From Achromobacter anxifer (GTDB lineage Bacteria > Pseudomonadota > Gammaproteobacteria > Burkholderiales > Burkholderiaceae_B), in contig NZ_CAHLAR010000012.1 in the NCBI RefSeq assembly GCF_903652925.1, positions 1 to 64,000 of the forward strand: a stretch of DNA of 64,000 nt, in the 5' to 3' direction. A program made the position numbers and the translations under genes. Every line of letters begins with the position of its first letter. The first letter of the stretch is position 1. Positions 42,943-50,138 of the stretch are shown piece after piece. Under the pieces are notes generated by a model, which saw only the letters and a program-made list of their open reading frames with translations, was not told where the DNA came from and made no database searches.

Positions 42943-42998
42943 GCGGCGGGGAGGAAGCGGTATCATGGTGCCCCGATTTATCTACCCGATTCAGTACC

Positions 42999-43604
42999 GT
43001 GACCAAGCTCGTCCTCCTGCTCGCCCTGGCCCTTGCCTTGGCGGGCTGCTCCAAGCAGGAAGAAACACCCTGGGCCCGGCTTCAAGCCGCGACACCGCAA
43101 TTGCAGCTGGCCGCCAACACGCCGGACGCGGCGGTCAAATCCTGGTGGCAGGTCCGCGACGCGCACGACCGCTACACCGTCACCGCCTGCAAGGAAATGG
43201 CCGAGCTGTACCGCCCCTTCAGCAGCGCGGAAGACACCCTGACCACGCCGGACCTTCAGGCCAAGCAGAACGGCAGCGAAAAGTGCAGCCTTGAAACCTA
43301 CGAGCGCAGCATCGTCAACGTCGACGTCCAGTCCGACACGCGCGCCTTCGTCGTCGCCCAGATCCGCAACTCCACGCCCTCCACGCCCGGCTTCCCGGTG
43401 GACGCCGACGAGCGCGAGCGCAAGGACAGGGGCGTACGCATGCAATACCTGCTGGAACGCGCCGACAAGACCCAGGACTGGAAAATCGCCCAGGTCTATG
43501 GCCGCAACCGGTACTGCGAAGTGGCCCCGGTCAATGGCTGGTGCCCGGTGTACAACCGCAAGGCGGGGTCGGCGAATAGTTATGTTTATGAGTTCGGGCA
43601 GTAG
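42999..43604 (+). CDS. Lipoprotein, unknown function
   Basis: A 201-residue protein with a GTG start and a clear lipoprotein signal: MTKLVLLLALALALAGC with lipobox LAGC (lipidated Cys17), followed by Ser-Lys. The mature part has four Cys and no family that I recognise (WWQVRDAHDRYTVTACKEMA, RMQYLLERADKTQDWKIAQV). An outer-membrane anchor is likely since Asp is not at +2. Confidence 0.75.
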   Translation: MTKLVLLLALALALAGCSKQEETPWARLQAATPQLQLAANTPDAAVKSWWQVRDAHDRYTVTACKEMAELYRPFSSAEDTLTTPDLQAKQNGSEKCSLETYERSIVNVDVQSDTRAFVVAQIRNSTPSTPGFPVDADERERKDRGVRMQYLLERADKTQDWKIAQVYGRNRYCEVAPVNGWCPVYNRKAGSANSYVYEFGQ

Positions 43605-43729
43605 GTAGGGGCTATACACCCGGGCCTGGCGCGCCCCAAGAGCGGTGCATTCAAGGCAAGATCAGACATGCTTGGTTCCTTCATGTATTGTTGATTACCG
43701 GTTTGATTTCTCTGACCTCTGGCGCTTGC

Positions 43730-43754
43730 GGCCTGCCTTGCTGCAAGGCAGGCC
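43730..43754. terminator. Hairpin after the tailspike gene
   Basis: A perfect 11-bp stem GGCCTGCCTTG / CAAGGCAGGCC with a 3-nt loop lies 12 bp past the stop of the minus-strand tailspike gene. No T run follows, so termination strength is uncertain. Confidence 0.45.
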
Positions 43755-43765
43755 AAGTCAGCGCA

Positions 43766-45343
43766 TCAAGCGTTGCTGGAAATGACCGACGTCGTCAGGA
43801 AGCTGATTCCCGCCAATGAGACCTGCGTGACCAATCCCACGGGATCGATCTTTACGTTCCCCTGAGTGTCGATATGCACCGCGCAGGTGCCCGGCAAGCC
43901 GTTGACCAGCGCATAGGCAATCGCCGTCTGGCTGAGCAAGGGGCGAAAGCCGGGAGGCAGCTGGCAGATCTGCGTGGTTGCGCTAACGCCCGTGGGATGA
44001 ACCACAAAGCCCGCCAGCTGGATTTCTCCCGTGGTTCCCTTGCAGAACGAAGCGTTGGCATTTCCCCCTCCCGCATTCACGAAACCATTCTGCGGATACA
44101 GCGCCAGCGTGACGCCGGACGTTCCGGGTCCTGCCGAAGCGATCGGCGTGGAGAACATGGTCGAGATCTGGTTGGCGCCGAGACGGGTTTCAAGCGCATC
44201 GGAAGTGACGGCGATGCCGACGGCGACCGTCTTGCCGGAAATCATGCGGTTCTTTTCGACGTGGGCTCCCACCACATTGCCGATCCGGATGGCGCTCGCC
44301 GCCGTGCTCGTGCCGAAGACGCCGAAGAAATTACCGCTTACGATGGCGCCGCCGATCTGCCGGACGTCGCCCGCGAGATCTATCATGGCCCCGTTACCCG
44401 ACCCGCTACCCTTGCTTTGCTCATAGTTGTTCCCGACGATGCTCGGCATGTGGCCGGCGTGCATGAGCAACAGGCCGCCGTCGCAGTTGCCTGCATTGCG
44501 GGCAATGTGCAGGCCGCCAGCCACGCCGCCGCCTGCGTGCACCGCGGTGAACTGCACGCCCGGGCGGAACGAGCCTTCGGTGGTCAGGATCGCGTTGTCG
44601 ACGATGCGGATGTTGTCGCCCGCGTCCGTGAACAGCAGCCCATCCCAGATCGAGCAGCCTTCGATCACCGAGTTCGAGGGACAACCCTGCGCATTCACGG
44701 CCCCGTCGTTGACCCAGTCTATGGAGTAGTAATTGCCCGGCATCAGATGCAGGCCGCGCAAGTGCACACATCCTGCATTTGTGGTCTGGGTCGTGTCGAA
44801 CTTGATGGCGGACCTTCCGCGCACGGTGCCCGACCAGCCCGGATAGATCATGAAATCACGCATGTACAGAAAATCCAGCGGCACATTCGCCGCCGGCTTC
44901 ACCAGCATGATTTGCGACGTATTGGGCATCGTCGCCGCCGGCACGATCACCGAGTTCTGCTTGCCCGCGCCATAGACCGACACGCCCGGATTGAGAATGG
45001 CATAGCCCAGGCCCGCAGGGTCGTCGACCTTGAACGTGCCGCCTCCCAGATTGAGGGGAAGCTTGGCCGCGAATGCCGCCTGCAGCGCCGCGTTGATCGC
45101 GGCCGTATCGTCGATCTGTCCCTTGCCGTCCGCGCCGAAGTCGTACACGCTGATGAAATCCTGGAGCTTTTTCTCGACAGGACGCGCAACGGCGCCCATG
45201 CCCCGCTGCAGGAACCCGACCATGGAAGAACCCGACGAACTCTCCAGTTCCTGGCGCAGCGTCGGATCGTCCGCGGCCAGATCTGCTTGCGCGCCTTGCG
45301 ATTGCTGTTGAATGCCAATTTCGGTTGTCATTTGAATGCCCAT
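43766..45343 (-). CDS. Phage tailspike-like protein with pectate-lyase-type beta-helix
   Basis: About 525 residues. The N-terminal part resembles a tailspike head-binding/neck region (SSSGSSMVGFLQRGMGAVAR, then KKLQDFISVYDFGADGKG). The last words VYDFGADGKG plus DDTAAINAALQAA and LNLGGGTFKV are the start of the pectate_lyase_3 right-handed beta-helix, whose rungs fill residues about 60-430. A small C-terminal domain follows. Such proteins bind and often depolymerise host O-antigen or capsule. No other virion genes are adjacent. Start may be 45343 (GGCGGGG before it) or 45331. Confidence 0.75.
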   Translation of the reverse strand: MGIQMTTEIGIQQQSQGAQADLAADDPTLRQELESSSGSSMVGFLQRGMGAVARPVEKKLQDFISVYDFGADGKGQIDDTAAINAALQAAFAAKLPLNLGGGTFKVDDPAGLGYAILNPGVSVYGAGKQNSVIVPAATMPNTSQIMLVKPAANVPLDFLYMRDFMIYPGWSGTVRGRSAIKFDTTQTTNAGCVHLRGLHLMPGNYYSIDWVNDGAVNAQGCPSNSVIEGCSIWDGLLFTDAGDNIRIVDNAILTTEGSFRPGVQFTAVHAGGGVAGGLHIARNAGNCDGGLLLMHAGHMPSIVGNNYEQSKGSGSGNGAMIDLAGDVRQIGGAIVSGNFFGVFGTSTAASAIRIGNVVGAHVEKNRMISGKTVAVGIAVTSDALETRLGANQISTMFSTPIASAGPGTSGVTLALYPQNGFVNAGGGNANASFCKGTTGEIQLAGFVVHPTGVSATTQICQLPPGFRPLLSQTAIAYALVNGLPGTCAVHIDTQGNVKIDPVGLVTQVSLAGISFLTTSVISSNA

Positions 45344-45347
45344 AAAA

Positions 45348-45367
45348 AACCCCGCCAGGGCGGGGTT
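45348..45367 (-). terminator. Terminator 1 of a tandem pair upstream of tailspike
   Basis: An 8-bp stem AACCCCGC / GCGGGGTT with loop CAGG is followed on the minus strand by six T residues. It lies between the Q-like gene and the tailspike gene and touches the possible tailspike start. It would block transcripts unless antiterminated. Confidence 0.7.
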
Positions 45368-45381
45368 GGTAGAAATGAAAA

Positions 45382-45405
45382 AAGCCCCGGCAAATGCCGA
45401 GGCTT
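45382..45405 (-). terminator. Terminator 2 of a tandem pair upstream of tailspike
   Basis: Stem AAGCCCCGGC / GCCGAGGCTT (one C-A mismatch) with loop AAAT, followed on the minus strand by TTTTTTCAT. The sequence of the left arm equals that of the terminator at the window start, showing a common phage origin. Confidence 0.7.
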
Positions 45406-45443
45406 CGTTTATCGTGAACGTGCGCCGTCCACTTGGTTTCATC

Positions 45444-45857
45444 TTAGTGAGCCGGTACAGCGTATGCAAGACCTTGTGCGGCAACCTGCATCACGTCTTG
45501 CCGACGCAACATCGGCAGCAGACGGGACTGCGCTTCCCGATATCTGCGCTGCTGTTCTTCCGGACTGCAGCGAGGATTGCGGAACACCCGCTGCGGCGCA
45601 TCCTTGTTGCGCAGGCTGATCCCGACGGCTGCGCGCAGATCCAGCGGCAACGCGTTCAAGCACGCATCGACCTGCTCCGCCACATGGCGATTCAGGCGAG
45701 CGGCGGTCTCGTCGTCATCTCCGTAGCCGTCCTGGTCCGACACATCACGAAATCCGGGAGCGACGCGGCTATATCCCAGATGCTCCCGATAAGCCTTGGC
45801 CCAGCGGTGCCAGGTCATGAGCAATTCTTCGAGTTCCTCGCTTTCCGCTTCAGTCAT
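45444..45857 (-). CDS. Phage protein, possibly antitermination Q-like
   Basis: A 137-residue acidic protein. WHRWAKAYREHLGYSRVAPG near residue 16 resembles the 'WGrW.r...g..GyS' beginning of lambdoid Q/DUF1133 antiterminators, and a middle helix VAEQVDACLNALPLDLRAAV matches the 'VD..l..L....r.a' pattern. The last 35 residues are basic with repeated Gln/Arg. Its position just upstream of tandem terminators and a late (tailspike) gene suits a Q role. The assignment is by eye. Confidence 0.55.
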   Translation of the reverse strand: MTEAESEELEELLMTWHRWAKAYREHLGYSRVAPGFRDVSDQDGYGDDDETAARLNRHVAEQVDACLNALPLDLRAAVGISLRNKDAPQRVFRNPRCSPEEQQRRYREAQSRLLPMLRRQDVMQVAAQGLAYAVPAH

Positions 45858-45920
45858 GTGATCCTCGCTATGGGGCAGTGCTCGTTCCAGTGCTGCAATT
45901 TTGCAACCCGAAGGCTCCGT

Positions 45921-46274
45921 TCATGCTACGTCCGGCTTGTAGAGGACGTTGCTGCTCATGGACATCAGGCGAGGCAGCCCGCGCACCCTCGCCGCGGCCA
46001 TGCGCATGCGCTCGTCGAACACGTACGGCCTGCCGGTGGCAAAAGCCAGGCGGCTCGGGACCGCGTCCGACGGTTTCAGCCCCACCCATATGCGGATCAG
46101 GGCCATCGCGTCCTTCGCGTGCAGGTCGGGCTCGGCCACCCGTATCGCATCCGCGATCCGGGTGGCGCAGCGGTTGTGCTTCGTAAGCGTGATGCCGTGC
46201 TCGTTGCGCAAGCGCGCGATCGCGGCATTGCGCATATGTTTGTTTGAATCTTCGACGCTTCTGGTGAATGCCAT
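45921..46274 (-). CDS. Unknown phage early protein divergent from repressor 2
   Basis: A 117-residue basic protein in the position where a Cro gene is expected, divergent from the CI-like repressor. No clear helix-turn-helix can be assigned (RNAAIARLRNEHGITLTKHN, IADAIRVAEPDLHAKDAMAL). I do not recognise the family. It reads on toward the Q-like gene with a 63-bp gap. Confidence 0.55.
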   Translation of the reverse strand: MAFTRSVEDSNKHMRNAAIARLRNEHGITLTKHNRCATRIADAIRVAEPDLHAKDAMALIRIWVGLKPSDAVPSRLAFATGRPYVFDERMRMAAARVRGLPRLMSMSSNVLYKPDVA

Positions 46275-46430
46275 GACCTGCGCTCCATTGCCGGTTTTGA
46301 AAGTCGTTGCGCGTCCCCTCGATGCGAAGGTCTACGCAATGCTGCCCATCGCATTCGCGATCGGGCCGTTGAGGCCTGGCCGGTCACTCGCAATCCGCGT
46401 ATGCCTCGTTTCCAGGCTACGCACCATTTA

Positions 46431-46491
46431 ATCGCAATTGCGATCAACATTCAAGTACCATTGCGATTGGTCGGTGTATCACAATTGCGAT
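46431..46491. promoter_or_regulatory. Operator array of repressor 2
   Basis: Three related sites are seen: a perfect 14-bp palindrome ATCGCAATTGCGAT (46431-46444), a half-site ATTGCGAT (46460-46467), and ATCACAATTGCGAT (46478-46491), one mismatch from the first. The last site ends exactly one base before the repressor ATG. No ribosome binding site is visible, so the repressor may be translated from a leaderless or very short mRNA and block its own start. Confidence 0.7.
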
Positions 46492-47547
46492 ATGAGCCCT
46501 CTTAAAGACCGTCTTGCACAGGCAAGAACTGAATCAGGCCTGTCCCAGGCCCAACTGGCAAAAGCCGTAGGCGCGGGGCAATCCACGATCGCCAGCATTG
46601 AAAGCGGCCGGAACAAGGGATCGTCCTTGTTCCTGGACTTGGCGCGCGCGCTCAACGTGAACGTCGAATGGCTGATGGATGGCAGCGGACCAAAACGAGG
46701 AGCCGGAGATGGCGAGCCGGCGAAGAAACGCCCCCGTTCCGCCGACTGGCCTTTCTCCTCCATCCCCGAGGACGAAGTGCGCGCGCTGGGCATCACCCAG
46801 CTAAGCGCCCTGGAGGGCGCGATCGCTCTCGCGATTGCTCAACTGAAGCTGGGGATCAATGTCTCCAGCCCTGTGGCGGGCTCTCAGGCAGGCTCCGCGC
46901 GAAGCCCGTTAACAAGCTTGGACGCTGCGGACGATCCCTTCCCTATGCGTATCGACGGCTTGGCGGCCGAGCCATGGAACGGCGGCAAGACGACATCCCA
47001 GGCCGAGCGTGAAAACCGGATCCGCATTAGCACGCAGACCGGCGTGATCGCCAATGTCGGCCTGGGCGAAACGCTAGCGGCCAACGACGGGTTCCAAAAA
47101 GTCCCGGAGCTTGCCGACGTGCGTCTGGCCGCCGGCGATGGCATCGAAAACTACAACGAGGATCAGACCGGAATGGTGCAGTTCCGCCGGTCGTTTCTGA
47201 AATCCGTCGGCGCGGACAATGGCAACGCATGCGTGGTGTACGCCAAGGGCGACAGCATGGAGCCCGTCATTCGCGACGGCGCGGCCCTGCTCGTGGTGCC
47301 CAATGAAAGCCTCACGCTGCGCGACGTGGCGGCGGGCGGCGTCTACGCCATCAACTACGACGGCAAGATGATCGTGAAGACCGTGACCCGGGACCGTCTG
47401 ACCAAGCGCTGGGTCGCCCGCTCGTTCAACCCTGCCTACCAGGACATACCGTTGGAAAGCGGCACGCCGGTACGCGTGCTGGGTCAGGTCGTGTGGTCTG
47501 GCGCCCGCCTGAAGGGCGACGAAGGCGAGCAGTGGGTGCGTTCCTGA
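46492..47547 (+). CDS. CI/LexA-like prophage repressor (S24 peptidase), copy 2
   Basis: A 351-residue repressor. Residues 5-62 are a classical HTH_3 (LAQARTESGLSQAQLAKAVG, then AGQSTIASIESGRNKG). The linker WPFSSIPEDEVRALG and everything after residue about 75 run parallel to the repressor at 2.6 kb. The S24 domain has Ser255 in GDSMEP and Lys296 in GKMIVKT; Ala214-Gly215 in LAAGDGIEN is the expected self-cleavage bond. The start is set by the operator that ends right before the ATG; an in-frame ATG at 46438 lies inside the operator array. Confidence 0.92.
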   Translation: MSPLKDRLAQARTESGLSQAQLAKAVGAGQSTIASIESGRNKGSSLFLDLARALNVNVEWLMDGSGPKRGAGDGEPAKKRPRSADWPFSSIPEDEVRALGITQLSALEGAIALAIAQLKLGINVSSPVAGSQAGSARSPLTSLDAADDPFPMRIDGLAAEPWNGGKTTSQAERENRIRISTQTGVIANVGLGETLAANDGFQKVPELADVRLAAGDGIENYNEDQTGMVQFRRSFLKSVGADNGNACVVYAKGDSMEPVIRDGAALLVVPNESLTLRDVAAGGVYAINYDGKMIVKTVTRDRLTKRWVARSFNPAYQDIPLESGTPVRVLGQVVWSGARLKGDEGEQWVRS

Positions 47548-47550
47548 GCG

Positions 47551-47946
47551 CTACCTGCACTCGCCCTTGGCGGTCGCGTCGACCACCGTTCCCGAGGCAT
47601 CGGCGTAGAACACGTAGATGCAGGTGTAGTACCCGCTCTGGTTCCCTGTTCCCGTCTTCTGGTTCAGCACGGTGCTATTCGGGGTCGAGCCGTGCCCCTG
47701 TTCGTAGTACGTGTAGGTGTAGTCGTTGCTGTAGTTCTCGTACTCTTTCCACACGTACTTCTTCTTGGCCGCATCTCCGGATACCGATTCCGGTTGGCCG
47801 AAGCGCTTGATCACCTTGGCTATCGGTTCGCCGATCCATGACATCGCGTCGCTTCGCGCCTTGCTGTCGTAGGCCTCCATGGCGCAGCCGGCCAGGCTGA
47901 TGGAAAGAATCGCCGCGGCGCTGGCTTTCAGGACTTTTCCTGGCAT
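47551..47946 (-). CDS. Small lipoprotein, BamE/SmpA-like
   Basis: A 131-residue protein with lipoprotein signal MPGKVLKASAAAILSISLAG-C (Cys21). The mature part begins WIGEPIAKVIKRFGQPESV, the 'G.....v...lG.P....' pattern of BamE/OmlA-like folds, followed by a Tyr-rich strand region (YENYSNDYTYTYYEQ) and a C-terminal pair of Cys. Function is unknown. It is convergent with repressor 2 with a 3-bp gap; it may belong to the phage block as a moron or be chromosomal. Confidence 0.7.
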   Translation of the reverse strand: MPGKVLKASAAAILSISLAGCAMEAYDSKARSDAMSWIGEPIAKVIKRFGQPESVSGDAAKKKYVWKEYENYSNDYTYTYYEQGHGSTPNSTVLNQKTGTGNQSGYYTCIYVFYADASGTVVDATAKGECR

Positions 47947-48085
47947 TTCGTCTTATCTCCATTTGCGCGACGATGCCGCGCGTTTCCGGGGAACATCTCG
48001 GTTTTTCACGCAGCGTCCAGGGAGATGTTTGGGATGGCCGGAAATTATATATATGGCGAAATTCAGGAACAAGTCAGACGCTGCG

Positions 48086-48844
48086 CTATGCCGCGTCGTG
48101 GAAGATGATGCCCAGCGTGTGCCGCTGCCCATGGCTTAGCCGGCTGACGCCATGGCGCAAGTTTGCGCGGTAATAGCCGCGCGCCGAGCGGACCGGGCGG
48201 TGGTTCACCGCCAGCACCACGGCGTCACCCTGGCTCAGGTGCACCACGTCCGCCCGGCCCGGCCCCTTGGGATTGCTCTCGGCCAGCAGCAGTTCGCCGC
48301 CCTGGAAATCACGCCCGGGTTCGTTCAGCAGGAAGATGGCCTGGAACGGGAAGACGTGATCGCCGTATAGATCCTGGTGCAGGCAGCAGTAATCGCCGGC
48401 CTGGTAGCGCAGCAACAGCGGCGTGGGCCGCCGCTGGCCGGCGGCATGGCAGATGTCCCGGAACTCGTCATGGCTGGCCGGAAAGCGCTCATCGAGCTTC
48501 ATCGCCGCATGCCAGCGGTTGGCGATGGGCGCCAGCCGGGGATACAGGGCCTGGCGCAGGCGGCCGACCATATCGGGCAATGGATAGCTGAAATACTTGT
48601 ATACGCCGCGGCCGAAGGCGTAGCGCTCCATGACGATGCGGCTGCGAAAGCGCGACTCGTCGGCGAAGCCGCCGGCTATTTGCTCGCACTGGGCCGGCGT
48701 CAGCAGCGCGGGCAGCACGGCAAAGCCGTCGCGCCCGAGCCCGTCCTCGACCGCGCCCCAATCCACTGCCGCGATGCGGCTCTCGGGCTGGCCGCCATGC
48801 GTAAGAGGTTCCGCTTGCGCGGCGTGGAAGCATCGTGAATTCAT
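48086..48844 (-). CDS. 2OG-Fe(II) oxygenase, paralogue A (nucleic-acid oxygenase type)
   Basis: A 252-residue oxygenase. The double-stranded beta-helix core has the facial triad His156-x-Asp158 (CLHQDLYGD) and distal His231 with Arg235 (LRHGVSRL) for 2-oxoglutarate. GFAVLPALL, RIVMERYAFGRGVYKYFSYP and LAPIANRW are shared with the paralogue at 50.1 kb. By my recollection this matches the Pfam Oxygenase-NA group predicted to act on alkylated nucleic acids; not AlkB proper. Its ATG overlaps the Ada-domain gene stop. It is the last gene of the operon. Confidence 0.85.
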   Translation of the reverse strand: MNSRCFHAAQAEPLTHGGQPESRIAAVDWGAVEDGLGRDGFAVLPALLTPAQCEQIAGGFADESRFRSRIVMERYAFGRGVYKYFSYPLPDMVGRLRQALYPRLAPIANRWHAAMKLDERFPASHDEFRDICHAAGQRRPTPLLLRYQAGDYCCLHQDLYGDHVFPFQAIFLLNEPGRDFQGGELLLAESNPKGPGRADVVHLSQGDAVVLAVNHRPVRSARGYYRANLRHGVSRLSHGQRHTLGIIFHDAA

Positions 48845-49167
48845 GGGCAGGGCCTCTTGCGGTTGCCGCCGGTCTCGCGGACCGGCTGGCCTTGTTTCCA
48901 AAGCGCGTATTCCCGGGGCAGGCAGACGGCGCACGGCCGGTAGCCGGCGGCGACGGCCGTGGCCTCGTCGGCAAAGAATACGCGGTGTCTTGCATAGCCG
49001 CCGCGGGCCAGCGCCTGCAACGCGGCCCGGCAGTCGAGGCGGCCATAGCGCTTACCGCCGCGGTGGCCTCCGAAAGCGCCTGGCACGGAGCTCGCATAGG
49101 GTCTGCCGTCCCCTCCCAGCAGGAGGTAGGTCATGGCTGGCTCCGGCATGGTTGCGTTCCGCGTCAT
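48841..49167 (-). CDS. Ada metal-binding domain protein lacking the methyl-acceptor Cys
   Basis: A 108-residue stand-alone relative of the Ada N-terminal zinc domain. RHRVFFADEATAVAAGYRPC followed by AVC equals the Ada segment with the last two zinc ligands (Cys79, Cys82). The first part reads YGRLDC (Cys46) where Ada has YCRPSC, so the second ligand is kept but the nucleophilic Cys38 of Ada is Gly. It therefore cannot take a methyl group as Ada does; it may be a structural or DNA-binding module. It overlaps both flanking oxygenase genes by four bases. Confidence 0.82.
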   Translation of the reverse strand: MTRNATMPEPAMTYLLLGGDGRPYASSVPGAFGGHRGGKRYGRLDCRAALQALARGGYARHRVFFADEATAVAAGYRPCAVCLPREYALWKQGQPVRETGGNRKRPCP

Positions 49168-49868
49168 GGCGCATTGTGGAACGACAGCTCCAGCCCGATG
49201 CGTTCGCCCTGGCGCACGCGGCTGATCGCATGTTTGAGATTGACGCGGTAGTAGCCCTTGGCGCCCTTGAATGGACGCTCCGCCGTGGCGATGACCGCGA
49301 CATCTCCCAGCTGCAGCGGCGCCACCATGGGACGCGACTGCATGCGCGGCCGCTGCTCGGTCATGACGAACTCGCCGCCATGGAAATCGACGCCCGGCGC
49401 GGAGAGCACGGCAACGACCTGCAAGGGGAACACCTGCGCGCCCTCGTTGCTCTGATGCAGCAACACATGGTCCTCCACGTCCAGCCGGCTAAGGTGGGAA
49501 AGCGCGCGCGTGTGGCCGGCGATCCGGTTGGCATCCAGGAAATCCTGCAACTCCGGCGGATAGCGGAATTCCTGGCCCATTAACGCCTGCCAGCGATTGG
49601 CGCAGGCGGCCAGGCGGCGGTAGAGCGCGGCGCGCCACTGCTCCAGCGGCTCGGGCAGGCCTGCGTCGAAGTAGAACGATTCGCCGCGCCCCAGGCCGCC
49701 GGACTCCAGCGTGACGCGCCTTCCGGCCGACGGCGCGATCCCTCGCGCCAGGTCCTTCGCCATCTCGACGCCCATCAACCCAGGCAACACGGCGTACCCC
49801 TCGGCGTCCAGCTCGGATTCAATGCCCGCCCAATCCAGGCCGTCGAGAACGGTGTCGAATGAAATCAT
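49164..49868 (-). CDS. 2OG-Fe(II) oxygenase-like protein, paralogue B with altered metal site
   Basis: A 234-residue member of the same family: GYAVLPGLM, ANRWQAL, FPLQVVAVLSAPGVDFHGGE and LKHAISRVRQGERIG (distal His213, Arg217) align with the other two. The first triad motif reads LLHQSNEG: His138 is present but the Asp is Ser140. This leaves two His ligands, as in 2OG halogenases with an Ala/Gly there, or an inactive or regulatory subunit. The RMV..FGRGEYKYF segment is also replaced (LESGGLGRGESFYF). AGGAG precedes the ATG by 11 bases. Confidence 0.83.
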   Translation of the reverse strand: MISFDTVLDGLDWAGIESELDAEGYAVLPGLMGVEMAKDLARGIAPSAGRRVTLESGGLGRGESFYFDAGLPEPLEQWRAALYRRLAACANRWQALMGQEFRYPPELQDFLDANRIAGHTRALSHLSRLDVEDHVLLHQSNEGAQVFPLQVVAVLSAPGVDFHGGEFVMTEQRPRMQSRPMVAPLQLGDVAVIATAERPFKGAKGYYRVNLKHAISRVRQGERIGLELSFHNAP

Positions 49869-49944
49869 GAAACAGGTACTCCTCAATCTTTGGTTCGCGG
49901 CGTCACGGTTCGCGCCCGGGCGCGCGCAGTGAACAGTCCGCGGG

Positions 49945-50136
49945 CTACTTCAACCGCGTCACGCCATCGCAAGCGAACAGATACTTCTCTCCGCTACCCA
50001 TGTGCAATTCCCGGCCGCCGTCGGCGTTGATGCGCCATTGCGCAATGCCTGCATCCACCAGCGACTGGCAATGCGCTTCGATCTCGCGGCGCGCTTCGGA
50101 AACCTGGTCCGTCAGATCCGCACGGTCCGTCAGCAC
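49945..50136 (-). CDS. Small protein in the alkylation-repair operon
   Basis: A 63-residue protein with a GTG start two bases after the stop of paralogue C and 76 bp before paralogue B. The first half is helical and acidic (DQVSEARREIEAHCQSLVDA), the second half a beta-like strand pair (AQWRINADGGRELHMGSGEK, then YLFACDGVTRL) with two Cys in total. No family recognised. The tight spacing supports it as a real gene. Confidence 0.55.
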   Translation of the reverse strand: MLTDRADLTDQVSEARREIEAHCQSLVDAGIAQWRINADGGRELHMGSGEKYLFACDGVTRLK

Positions 50137-50138
50137 CG

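Noticed and set aside
1-47547. One large prophage spanning both repressor blocks
   Set aside because: The 40 kb between hold metabolic, efflux and housekeeping-type genes and a tRNA, without virion genes. Two separate phage remnants are more likely.
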